NCBI GenBank assembly: GCA_023053685.1
Contig: JALIGW010000003.1
Location: 45,839,996-45,903,995, forward strand
Length of the DNA: 64,000 bases
Reading direction: 5' to 3'
From: Diadophis punctatus similis
Lineage: Eukaryota; Chordata; Lepidosauria; Squamata; Dipsadidae
Below the pieces are notes generated by a model. The model was not told the DNA's origin, ran no database searches, and worked only from the letters and a program-made list of their open reading frames with translations. Positions 11,684-21,314 of this stretch are shown here, one piece after another. The position numbers and the translations under genes were made by a program. Position 1 is the first letter of the stretch. Each line of letters opens with the position of its first letter.

Positions 11684-14600
11684 ATGCCACTGCTTCAGAT
11701 GGACAACTGTTTAAATGAAGACACTATGCTCTTTTGCTTCAGAGGACTGTACCTCCTAGCAGAATTCACAAGAACCTATACAGATGGCAAGAAGAAATTC
11801 TTCTGTGGCCACGTCTTGCTTGAGACCAAGGGAATGTTGTTTAGATAGAACATCTATGAGAGTTTCAACAAAAATCAAAAGATTGTTTTATGTGCAGATT
11901 ATTAAAATTAATATTAGTCTATACAAGAGAAATATCAAGTTTGTGACAAGTAGAAATGAGTGATGCTTTTTCCAGAGTTTGATATAATATGGAAGTGGAA
12001 AGGTTACTCTAGTGTTTCTTTTGTCCCCAAAATGTAGTAGCATTGAAAGGCTGTAGATTTTTTTTCTTTGATTACTACACTTTGAACCCAAACTCATTAT
12101 AACAGAAATAACTGAAGATGAGAAACTAGCCAATGGTAGAACAAAACATTTGTGCATTGTGGAGTTCTTGAAGAATTGAAACATAAAGGAAACAAGATAC
12201 AATTTGGTGGCGTTCACTTATCTTTTGCTATAATTAATCTTGCCACCTCATATAAATTGCTGAGTATGGTTAAAATGTCATGTTATTTTGTAGAACCCAG
12301 TTTGCAAGTAAGAGTTAAAAGAACTTAAAATGTGATAGGGTATAGGAGTAAACAGTGGGGGCATATGCTGTTACATAAGATGTGAGACGCTAACATGTTT
12401 AAATTACATATAAAGACATGTATATTTTGAGATGTGTACATACTTAAAGATTTGTTCTAGTCTATTTTTACTATACTTTTCAATTTTCTTCATTCCACCC
12501 CTCCTCTTGATAGTAACCTGTCACCATGTGCTTGAAGTGTAGGAGATTCTCTTCTAAAATAGACGCATTACTGTAAAAAAGCATGTTTGACTTGTCTGTT
12601 TAAAGTTTATAATGTTGTAAGCATCTGGCTGATTCACAAAGTTTCAAGGTTGGCCCTAAACAATTTTAATCCATTGTTTTGTATATCAGTTCAACCTGAG
12701 AAAGCCAAGTTTCTTTTTCAACATTGTACATTTTGTCACAGTACTAAATTACATATTTATAAATCAGCAAGAACACTAAAGCCATAATTTGGCCTTTGGT
12801 ATTCCAGCAATATGTGTTTGAATAAATCTGCCTTTTTATCTTCCCTGTACTTCCTATCTGATATATATTTGAACCTTTTTTTTCCTTGCTGTTAGAAACT
12901 ATAGAAATAAAAAATTTGTCAGTTTGATGTAGAAATGGGAAGACAAAAATAGAAGTGCTACTTTGAGTAGTGGGTTGTTACTTTCAGCATTTAGAGGATT
13001 TTACTTCAAGGCATGTCTCCAATGGAAATGTTAGATTTCTTTTAACAAATTGCATAAACAGTTTTGACCACATTAATGATATAATTTAGCAATCAGTAAA
13101 GCAACCTTTTAAAAAGCTTGTCTATTTGAAGATATATTTTCATGTTTGCTATGAAAGCTAATTATGTAGACAGTGATTGGAAGAAAATATTAGAATCTTA
13201 ATGGTTTTCTGAAAAAAAAAATCTATTAGAGATGTTGTTTTTGATTATTTGTAATTTAGGGAACCTTTCTACAGATACTTTACCAATACATAATTCTGGG
13301 AAACCATAATGCTGTCAAAGATCAATGCTAGGATTATTCCATTAATGAAGATAAATATCACACTCTAAAAGATATAATTTATTCTTCATTGCTTTTGTCA
13401 AACTTTTAGAGTACATGAAGGAATGGTAACAAGCATTTCGATACAATGTAATGATATCCATTTTCCCTGATGGGATTATATGAAAATCTGTGCCATGCAT
13501 AATAAATGGCTTAGTTTTAGCTCTATTATTCAAAATGCTAAAGTTTGCTTAGTTTCTAGCTATCCAGAAGATAAGTCAGTGATAAGTTGTCCCATGATTA
13601 TATATAGTGTAAAGTTGAACTCTGTTTAAATTTCTTTTAACCATTGGAAGTGAACTTGATCAACTAAATCTTCTCTTCATTTCCTTTCTTCATCTAAAGC
13701 TGATGACCAAGTTTTATAGTGAAGTATTTAGGTTTTTTCATCTTTATATTAAACATTTTAAAAGAATATGAACAATTAATAAAAGACATATAAAAAGAAT
13801 AAAAAGATAGTTAAGTAAACTATCTTAAATCTTTCAAAAATTATGTTTAAATATATTAGTTGCCCATAAAGCTACGGAATATATCATTTTCAAAGGAAAA
13901 ACTTAAAGTGCTATTATTGGTTAACAAAATAAAACACACCTTGGAAAAATGGGATATAATTAGATCAACATTAGAGATCAAATTTTTCATAAAATTGAAA
14001 TGCAGACTCCAGTGTAGAAAAAATTAAGGTGTGAGATCTATTAAAAGTGGTTTCCAGTTAGAAATTGAATTGTGCATCAAGATTTACTCTCTTAAAAATG
14101 AAGTTACTTTGGACATCAGGCATATTCCTATAACTTGACAGCCATTCTTCCAAGGAAGGAATCAAACATCCTTTTCAATAAAAAACATATACTTTTTCTG
14201 CAGGTAACATATATACAGCTAGTTCTGTATCTTTAGATGGAATATACAACTTGGTAAAATTCAATAAAAATATTGCAGGTTACAAAACTTCAAACACGTT
14301 TCATTCTAATATGAATTATTTTCCAAAGAGGTTGATCGTATAAGAAAAATGATCAAACTGGTTCATTACATTTCAGAAAATATATACCAGTTGCAAAGCA
14401 TCCGAATTTTGATCACATGACTATGGGGATGCTGCAATGGCCATATGAAAAAGAGTCACAAGTCACTTTTTTCAATGCCGTAAAAATGGTCATAAGCCAC
14501 TTTTTTTCAATGCTGTTGTAACTTCAAACTGCCACCAAGCAAGTTGAATACCTGTATTCCTTCTTATTTCTGAAGTTATTTTTGTGCTATTTATCTGAAA

Positions 14601-15880
14601 GGATTAATCAGGTAAACTAGAGCCTTGTATGAATCTGAACAGATTTTAAGTCTTGCAACCTGAGCAAATTGTTACCTTTCCACCTGACAAATATTTCGGC
14701 TTTTTTTGTATTAAAAAAATGAAGAGGGAAACACCTGGACTTACTCTTTTTCTGTATTTATCCCAAATATTAAATGCCTGAACTTATTATTGCAGCGTCT
14801 CTTTTAAATTGGATAGTGAGATGGGCGGCCTATAAATTTAATAAACAGTTTAGATGTATTTGTATCAATTCATACACATATGCAAGCCATCTGGAAATGC
14901 AGTGAAGCATCTCTAGATTCTAGAGCACCTAATACTGATAACACGCAATTCCAATGGAGTTTAATCAACTTAGTCATTTAATGAGACTTGCTCTGTAATT
15001 GGTTTATTTAGCTGCAAATGAACTTTGTTTATAATTCTTCAATTCTTTCTTCACTTACTGTATCTGCAACTTCTTTCCGTACCTGTTGTGAATATGAGAC
15101 TGCACAAAAGGAATAAAAATGTAATTGGTACGATATTGTCAAGCAAAATGTGAAGCTTTAATTGCAATTCTAACATTTTACTAAGCAGTCAAGATTACTT
15201 TCTGCTTGCTTCTGTTGAATTCTTCCACTTAATTCATTAATAAATTAAAATGACTGTTTATAGTAATTGCTACACTCCCAAAACAGAAACAACGATGGGG
15301 TTTTATGTTCTTTATAACCAGTATATTCACACCTGAAAACTTAAATTTGTTTCCATTTTAAAGTAGTTGACCTTCCTATATATGGCTAATCTATAATTTT
15401 CATCAAATTGCAGAAGATGAGGCTACGTTTTTGAAAACCTTATAACATTTTCACTGTCTCATTGAAGAAGCCAACATCGATGTTGGCTATTCACTAACAG
15501 TAATATAATCTGGCAATTTGATCCTTGTATCTGGAGGTAAGAGAGGAAAAATCCATTTGTAAAAGAATGTAAATATATTCTTAGAAACATATATAAAACT
15601 GTATCTATAACAAAGGTAGTTAATATTTTAAAACCTGCACTTGAATAGTTATCTTGGTGTTGAAGCTAAATACTGTTTGGATGCACTACATCTAAGATAT
15701 AGGAACTCTGGTATTCTAGAAAAGAGAAATACTCAGTTTTTATGACAGATAAAAAGTCCATATTCATAGGATTGCATTATCATCAACCAGGCTCCTTATT
15801 TCCCAGAGATTTTTCAGGGTGTATGAAAATCAGTACGAATGCTTGTGTTCTCACAGGATTAACAGTACATCACAAAGGTG
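11684..15880 (+). other. Probable TMEM167B 3' UTR followed by intergenic DNA
   Basis: No further coding exon. AATAAA signals at 12821 and 12905 are the first plausible polyadenylation sites, though which is used cannot be read here. 14375-14550 is a fragment of the repeat family seen whole at 61852-62241 (ATCACATGACTATGGGGATG, then AATGCTGTTGTAACTTC). 14818-14850 (GAGATGGGCGGCCTATAAA) is an L2/CR1-type 3' tail remnant. The rest is AT-rich with nothing recognised. Confidence 0.5.
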
Positions 15881-15884
15881 CTTT

Positions 15885-16470
15885 TTTTTTTCAAGAGGCA
15901 ACTGGACTTGTTTTTCTTTGAAGACGTTTCACTTCTCATCCAAGAAGTTTCTTCAGCTCTGACTGGATGGTGGTGAATGGAAAGATTTATACTCCTTGCA
16001 GACAGCAGGTCATTTGCATTCTTTTAGAGAGTTGTTGAGGCCATTTGGAGGTTTATCTGTGTCCTCAGGGTCACCTGAGTAGTGCAAATGGGTGTAGAGC
16101 CTTCTTGGAACTGTTGAAAGGACTGTGTTGCAGACTGGAGATAGATGATGTCATATTCCTCCCCCTCTGTTGGGAGAGGGCTGTTCAATTTTGACATCTG
16201 CAGGATATTTTCTGCCCTCTGTCCCTTCACTGTTGAACACAGGTGAAGGCTGTTGAGGATGAGTCTGTGTTGTCTGCATCTCAAACTGAAGTGCAAATAG
16301 TTCCTGTAGTCTGCAATTTTTCTGGAAATCTGTTCAGGCTTCCACACCATTCGAAGAGTGTTCATCCCAAAGTGCATAGCTAAATGTCTAAGAAGTCTAG
16401 TTGTTTCTTGAAAAAAAGCACCTTTGGGACAACCATTATCTGGATGATTGAGAATCTCCATAGACAATCA
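15885..16470 (-). mobile_element. Penelope-like element remnant, internally deleted
   Basis: On the minus strand an open frame at 16467-16024 encodes a protein piece with TRLLRHLAMHFGMN and KIADYRNYLHFSLRCRQH, which I recognise tentatively as the N-terminal region of Penelope-like retroelements. It is followed by a tail with GAAGAAACTTCTTGGATGAG and AAGTGAAACGTCTTC, the sequence usually found at the 3' end of vertebrate Penelope elements. The reverse transcriptase and GIY-YIG endonuclease between them are absent. The assignment rests on memory of the family. Confidence 0.5.
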
Positions 16471-16500
16471 ACAGTACAGTTTTATTTTTATTCCTTAGAT

Positions 16501-16605
16501 CAGCATTTCTCAACCTCAGAAACTTTTAAGATGTGTAGACTTCAACTCCTAGAATTACCCAGGGTTGAGGTCATACTTAAAATTTGTTGAGGTTGAGAAA
16601 AGCTG
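16501..16605. mobile_element. 105-bp hAT-type MITE with near-exact TSD
   Basis: Terminal inverted repeats CAGCATTTCTCAACCTC and GAGGTTGAGAAAAGCTG. Flanks are CCTTAGAT (16493-16500) and CTTTAGAT (16606-16613), an 8-bp duplication with one mismatch. The interior carries ACTTCAACTCCTAGAATTA, shared with other short MITEs in the window. Confidence 0.8.
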
Positions 16606-17256
16606 CTTTAGATACTTGCCTTGTCACATGGTAACCCCCCAAATTTAAAATTATAGCGATGTCACTTTCGAGAAAACTTTAGCTGCAATTGTTCTCGTTA
16701 GTCTAATTCAGATGGTATTTATTATGAAATACTGTGCACGTATAATTAATGAATGCATTTATATACCAGTTCTCATTGTTGATGACTTTTTGATGAACAC
16801 CGTAGTTAAAACGTTTAGGCACACTATAAAATGCCAACAAGAAAATCATACGTTTACTGTACATCCAGAAAGGAAACGAATAGAACATACTGGTTACCCT
16901 GTTAAAGGCTTACTGTGCCGACTGACGATCTGTTTAGTTCCGGTGAACTTTTGGAAAATAACGTGGAAATGCAGCACACAAATAATCACGGATGCGTGGC
17001 GGAAGGAGAAGAATAAATTCAAAGTTGGGCGGCATAGAAATACAAGAAATGAAATGAAATGAAAAGGCAATTTAAGCGAAAAGGCAACTACTTCAAGTAC
17101 TTCAACTACTCCGGCCATTCGAACACCGACTAACTAATTCGCCCAATCAGGCGCCGGCTTTTTTCGCGGTTCTGATGTGCAGCGCTCCCTCCTCCCTCGT
17201 AGGATCTCACGGAAAGCCGCAGCTCGCGCGAGCTCAGGCCAGAGACCTGCGCGATG
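16606..17256. other. Intergenic DNA leading into the SCARNA2 promoter
   Basis: Open frames at 16703-17118 on both strands have no recognisable domain and I do not support them as genes. Composition becomes CpG-rich from about 17150. Confidence 0.45.
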
Positions 17257-17283
17257 CCCAGAATGCAATGCGGAGTAGATAAA
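17257..17283 (+). promoter_or_regulatory. SCARNA2: ZNF143/Staf-type site and TATA-like element of SCARNA2
   Basis: CCCAGAATGCAATGCGG at 17257-17273 matches the ZNF143 (Staf) consensus found in vertebrate small nuclear RNA promoters. GATAAA at 17278-17283 sits where a TATA-like element would be for a start near 17305. This fits the independent promoter of SCARNA2. Confidence 0.75.
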
Positions 17284-17304
17284 CCGCGGAGGCCTGTCGG
17301 CCAT

Positions 17305-17640
17305 CTTTGTGTTGGCAGTCAGGGCGAGCGGTCGTGGCGTGCCTGTGAGTGGGAGCGTGTGTGGTTTGGAGGCTATGCTTGAACCGTGTCTGTAGCGTGT
17401 GTGTGTGTTTTGTGAAGCTTCGGGAGGTGTATGTGTGTGGCCCTGATCTGCAACAATTACATTCCTTTTACACGTTGATCTTATTTGATCGGGCCGAGAT
17501 GTCGCCGCCTTCCCGGCCTGAAATGAAAAGAGCCGCTTCTGTGAAGCCCTTGGCGCTGTACAGAGAAGCTTAGGTTTAACGAGCGTGCGGCAGTATTGTC
17601 GGAGATGATGAATTGATCAGATAGATGAGGCTGGAGGTTG
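17305..17640 (+). ncRNA. SCARNA2: SCARNA2 (mgU2-25/61 guide scaRNA)
   Basis: Two guide segments obey the box C/D rule that the target pairs with the fifth nucleotide upstream of the D box. TTGATCTTA (17475-17483) is complementary to U2 snRNA bases 22-30, with C17480 opposite G25, five bases before a TTGA box (17485-17488). ATCAGATA (17616-17623) is complementary to U2 58-65, with G17620 opposite C61, five bases before an ATGA box (17625-17628). A C-type box ATGATGA lies at 17605-17611. GU-rich stretches at 17320-17435 match the GU-rich region of mgU2-25/61. The position between TMEM167B and CFAP276/ELAPOR1 also matches. Acts in Cajal bodies to direct 2'-O-methylation of U2. Ends are approximate; both D boxes deviate from CTGA. 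Confidence 0.92.
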
Positions 17641-18430
17641 GAAAGTTCCTCTTCCTAGCCAATGTGTATCGAAGCGATTCTGATCCGACTTCAGCCGAGG
17701 AACTTCTTTGTTCTGCTGGGCCTTTAATTCTTCGGGCTAGAAGCACCGACGTCCAGTAGTCAGGATTCGATTTTCCTTAATCAACAGCCCTGTGCTGGCA
17801 GTTGAGTCTATTTTCTTTAAAATTTAACAAAAGTCAATGCGCCCAAGAGGCTGGCGATGCTCTAAAGATCGATCTGAGTACGATATGCGCCTTTGAAAAA
17901 ATAAATGATAAAATGGATTTTATCAAAGCACGCGCACATGGTGGGTAAGGTTCTGCCTCTTACAGCTCCAAAGTAAGAGCATCCTCTTCAGGAACTAATG
18001 TGCCATACAAGTTTGAGAAGTTGCTTTTTTATTTTAAAAAATGCTATTTCTAGCATTCAAATTAAAATTCCAACATAAAACAGAATGAGAAACTCCCAGC
18101 TATCATGGTCAATAGTGAGGAATCAAGAGAGTTTAAAAAGTTCCAGCAACACCTCTGAAATATCAAAATGTGACCTCACTTGAAACCTTTGTTAAGTTAC
18201 TGAAATTGGACAAACCCTATCACTAATAACCCTAGTGATATTTCTTATTTTTATTTGTTCGGACAAGAAAACAGTTGTAAATGAGATTAGACCAAGATGA
18301 AGACTTTGGGTTGTACTCTCTGTTCCTTCATTTTTAACTGACACTCTAGTTTAATTTCTGCTTTTTCATGTCTTGGTATGCATTCCTGGCAAATAAGAAT
18401 TATGCATATATGAAATACATTTTTGGGCAT
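17641..18430. other. Intergenic DNA, nothing recognised
   Basis: GC-rich just after SCARNA2, then AT-rich. No repeat or gene with definable ends. Confidence 0.45.
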
Positions 18431-18680
18431 GATAGCAGTTAAAAGACAGATTGTTTAGCCAGCAGCCTGGGTTCAAAACCTGAGTGCTGCATGACAAGGT
18501 GGCCTCCCATTACTTGTCCCAGATCCTGCTTACCTAGTAGTTCGAAAGCATGCAAATGCAAGTAGATCAGCTGGCCACATGGCCACGGAAACACAACGCT
18601 GGCTCCCTCAGCTAAGAAATAGAGATGAGCACCACCCCCTAGAATTGATCATGACCGGACAGAAAACTTAAGTGGAAAGC
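18430..18680 (+). mobile_element. Sauria-type tRNA-derived SINE, degraded
   Basis: Contains GGGTTCAAAACCTGAGTGCTG (B-box region), CCCATTACTTGTCCCAG, TAGTTCGAAAGCATGCAAAT and GAGATGAGCACCACCCCCTA, in the order of squamate SINEs with a Bov-B-related 3' half. The 5' end is eroded. A fuller copy is at 37786-38118. Confidence 0.75.
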
Positions 18681-18949
18681 CTATATTCTGGCTTGTTAAA
18701 AAAAATTCTAGTTTAAAGTGTGGGACCTGGCAATATATTTTAAAAATGTAGCACAATGTATTGTCTAGCTTGTTGAATTTATAAATATTTAATTTTTAAT
18801 GTTATTTAAGGTGCATGAGATAATTTTGCTAAAATTATGCTAGAAATAAATATTTGGGTTCAATGTTTTGGGGATGTAATCTTTCTATGATAGTAAATGC
18901 AGAGAATATATAGCAAAATTTTGTTTGCTGTGATGGAGAGTGAGAAAAT

Positions 18950-19005
18950 TCCTGAGTCCTACGGGATTGGGCGGCTTACAAGAACAATAAAATAAAAAAT
19001 TATAG
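18950..19005 (+). repeat. L2/CR1-type LINE 3' tail fragment
   Basis: GAGTCCTACGGGATTGGGCGG followed by an A-rich tail is identical over this stretch to the 3' end of the LINE at 26085-26110, so this is a severely 5'-truncated insertion of the same family. Confidence 0.8.
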
Positions 19006-19245
19006 GTAAATCCAAAGCCGCCTGGAAAGTCTGTTTTCTATGTTGGAAGGCTTAAACTAGCATGAGAAATAATATATGCAGAAGTAGAATTTCTATGAAA
19101 CTTGGCCTTGCAAAGAGTTTGTGCTCTTTTGAGAATATAAGGAGATAATGCTCAGGGAGAAACCAGTTTGAATCCAACTTTTTACATAAATGTAGTAAGC
19201 CGTCATTTTTTTAAAAAAAATTACTGTAAATTTTACCATCTAGCA

Positions 19246-19582
19246 CAGGGGTTCCTAACCTTTTCTATTTCTTGTCTGAAGTGGTGTATAGTATCCTGCC
19301 TAAGCAGGGGGTTGGACTAGAAGACCTCCAAGGTCCCTTCCAACTTTGTTATTCTATTCTATTCTATTCTATTCCTCTGTTTTCTCTTATTATTCTATAC
19401 CCCACACCCCTAGAACAGTTGTGATATATTCTCGCACCCCTTAGAAAAGTAAATAATTATATTCATATAATTATGCATATACACTATAATTTTGACACTT
19501 CGAAACCCAAGTTTCGAATATCATCTCCTGGAATATCATCTTGCACCCCCAGAGGGTGCGAACGCCCCGTTGGGAACCCCTG
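19246..19582. mobile_element. hAT-type MITE with exact TSD, carrying a CR1 3' end
   Basis: Ends CAGGGGTTCCTAACC and GTTGGGAACCCCTG are inverted repeats. Exact 8-bp duplication ATCTAGCA flanks it (19238-19245 and 19583-19590). Inside, about 19285-19375 is GGGGGTTGGACTAGAAGACC ... CCCTTCCAAC plus ATTCT repeats, the typical CR1 LINE 3' end with its short tandem tail. The MITE body (CTCGCACCCC ... GCACCCCCAGAGGGTGCG) resumes after it. Confidence 0.9.
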
Positions 19583-19590
19583 ATCTAGCA

Positions 19591-21133
19591 GGACAAGCAA
19601 GCTAATTTTAGATAGTGCTTAATTGTAGATTTTTGCAGTTGGTTGAAAAAAATGCCTAAAATACATTTAGCAATATACATTCTTTCAGTGTGTCTTGACT
19701 GAAATTCTCCCCAAGCAATTTAGAGTGGAAATTTCACATTTGTTTAAAGTTTCATTTTTAAAATCTCCATTTCTGTTAAGCCAGCACTGTGATATATTAA
19801 ACCAGGAGAAAATGACTTCAGATGAATGAATTTTCAATTCAGATCAGCAAGAACTGGCATGGGAAGAGATTATGTTCCAAATGTCCTTAAGATACAAATA
19901 TATAATGAAACCTTTAATGCTAATTAACTGAGATGATATAATGCTTAGAATGTTTATTCATGAAATTGCATGATTTGATATTCATATACAAGAAGGAATA
20001 TAGTTGGTTTGAAACTAAAATGTGAAACAATTATCTGGAATTTACCAATATTTTTTTTTGAAAAACAGAAAAATTGCAGCACAGGAACCAAAAGGCAATA
20101 ACATGAAAGAAGAGAAATGAAAAGATTAATTAAAATGCGTATTAGAGCAAAAAAAAGATCAGCAGAGGAGAATGAGTTGATTCTAAGGGAATGTTACTGC
20201 TACATGGATTTTAAAAGATGCAATAGGGAGTTAATACTAAATAATGAAAAAAATGGACAAGAGATAAAATCTTTAAAAGTATGGCTTTATATGTGAAGAT
20301 AAAGGATAAAAAATTAAGTCAGTGCAGGAGACAGAAAGTGAATAAACCTGAGAGGTATAGAAACTTGTCTTTCTAGGGTCTCTTGTCCGTTTTCTTAGAG
20401 CAAAATTCTCACAACCCAAAACTTAGCATAGCTAATAATCTAACATGTTTCAAAAGTACCAGGCTTAAAGCTCCAAGGGAAAATACCAGTTCAATAATGG
20501 GCTGTATTTGAGATTCGGTTGTATTGGCAAACTTTGGCTTCAGCTTGCTTTTGATAAACTTGTCTGCACACAGCCATGGCGTTTATAAATGACATCAGGT
20601 ACTTTGTCCCCTTGATCTGTGGCAGTCTTTGTACTTGCAGAACTTTAAAAGTTATAGAATTGTGTATTTTGGCATTCGGCCTTTGTTCCTGGTTGGCATT
20701 CTTTTTGATCTTGATATAATAGTTTTAATCTTCAGAAGTTGGATCACTCTGTTCTTGTGGGGACTTGTGTTTTGAAGTACTCCATAAGTGTATTAGGAAT
20801 AATTTAGGAATGAAGTTATATTTGTATGTTGTGTTTGAAAAACAATTTTTTTTTGAAAATTTAATCAGTGTTCATATTTTGCTTTGGAGATGTTAACTAA
20901 GATACTTTTAGATAAGATTATGTAAATTAATACTGTTTATGGTTTAGTATAAATAGTATCTTCTTTGGAGTTGAGCCCAAAGTAGACTAGATTCTATTAC
21001 TTGAATCCTCCTAACCAAATATCTGAATTCATTAAGCCCGATATGTTTGGGGCTTGGTCCATTGGCAAGAACAAGCTGCTTTTTCAAATACAGCACAGTT
21101 GAGCTTTTACTAAAATTCAGTGAAGCTAGCTGG
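19591..21133. other. Intergenic DNA between SCARNA2 and CFAP276
   Basis: AT-rich sequence with no recognised gene or bounded repeat. Confidence 0.4.
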
Positions 21134-21139
21134 TTTAAT
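21134..21139 (-). terminator. CFAP276: Candidate CFAP276 polyadenylation signal (ATTAAA)
   Basis: TTTAAT on the plus strand gives ATTAAA on the minus strand, 105 nt downstream of the CFAP276 stop. It is the nearest common variant signal; use is not proven. Confidence 0.4.
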
Positions 21140-21243
21140 GGATGATCTGAAAACTAATCATACAGTGAGCCAAGAGTTAGCATATGGGTATAGCAATTAC
21201 AGGCCGAAGGGAATAAAGCTGCAACATGACCCTGCAAAAATCA

Positions 21244-21314
21244 TTAATGATAGAAGATCCCACCATTCTCTTTACGGGAATATCCACTGTTCGTGGCAGC
21301 AGTATGTGGAGATT
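21244..21314 (-). CDS. CFAP276: CFAP276 coding exon 5 with stop
   Basis: Acceptor TTTGTTTGCAG, then a completed Glu codon, [22 protein letters not shown] and TAA (complement of 21244-21246). Confidence 0.95.

Noticed and set aside
17349..17573. 74-codon frame over SCARNA2
   Set aside because: It lies within a non-coding RNA supported by two U2 guides.
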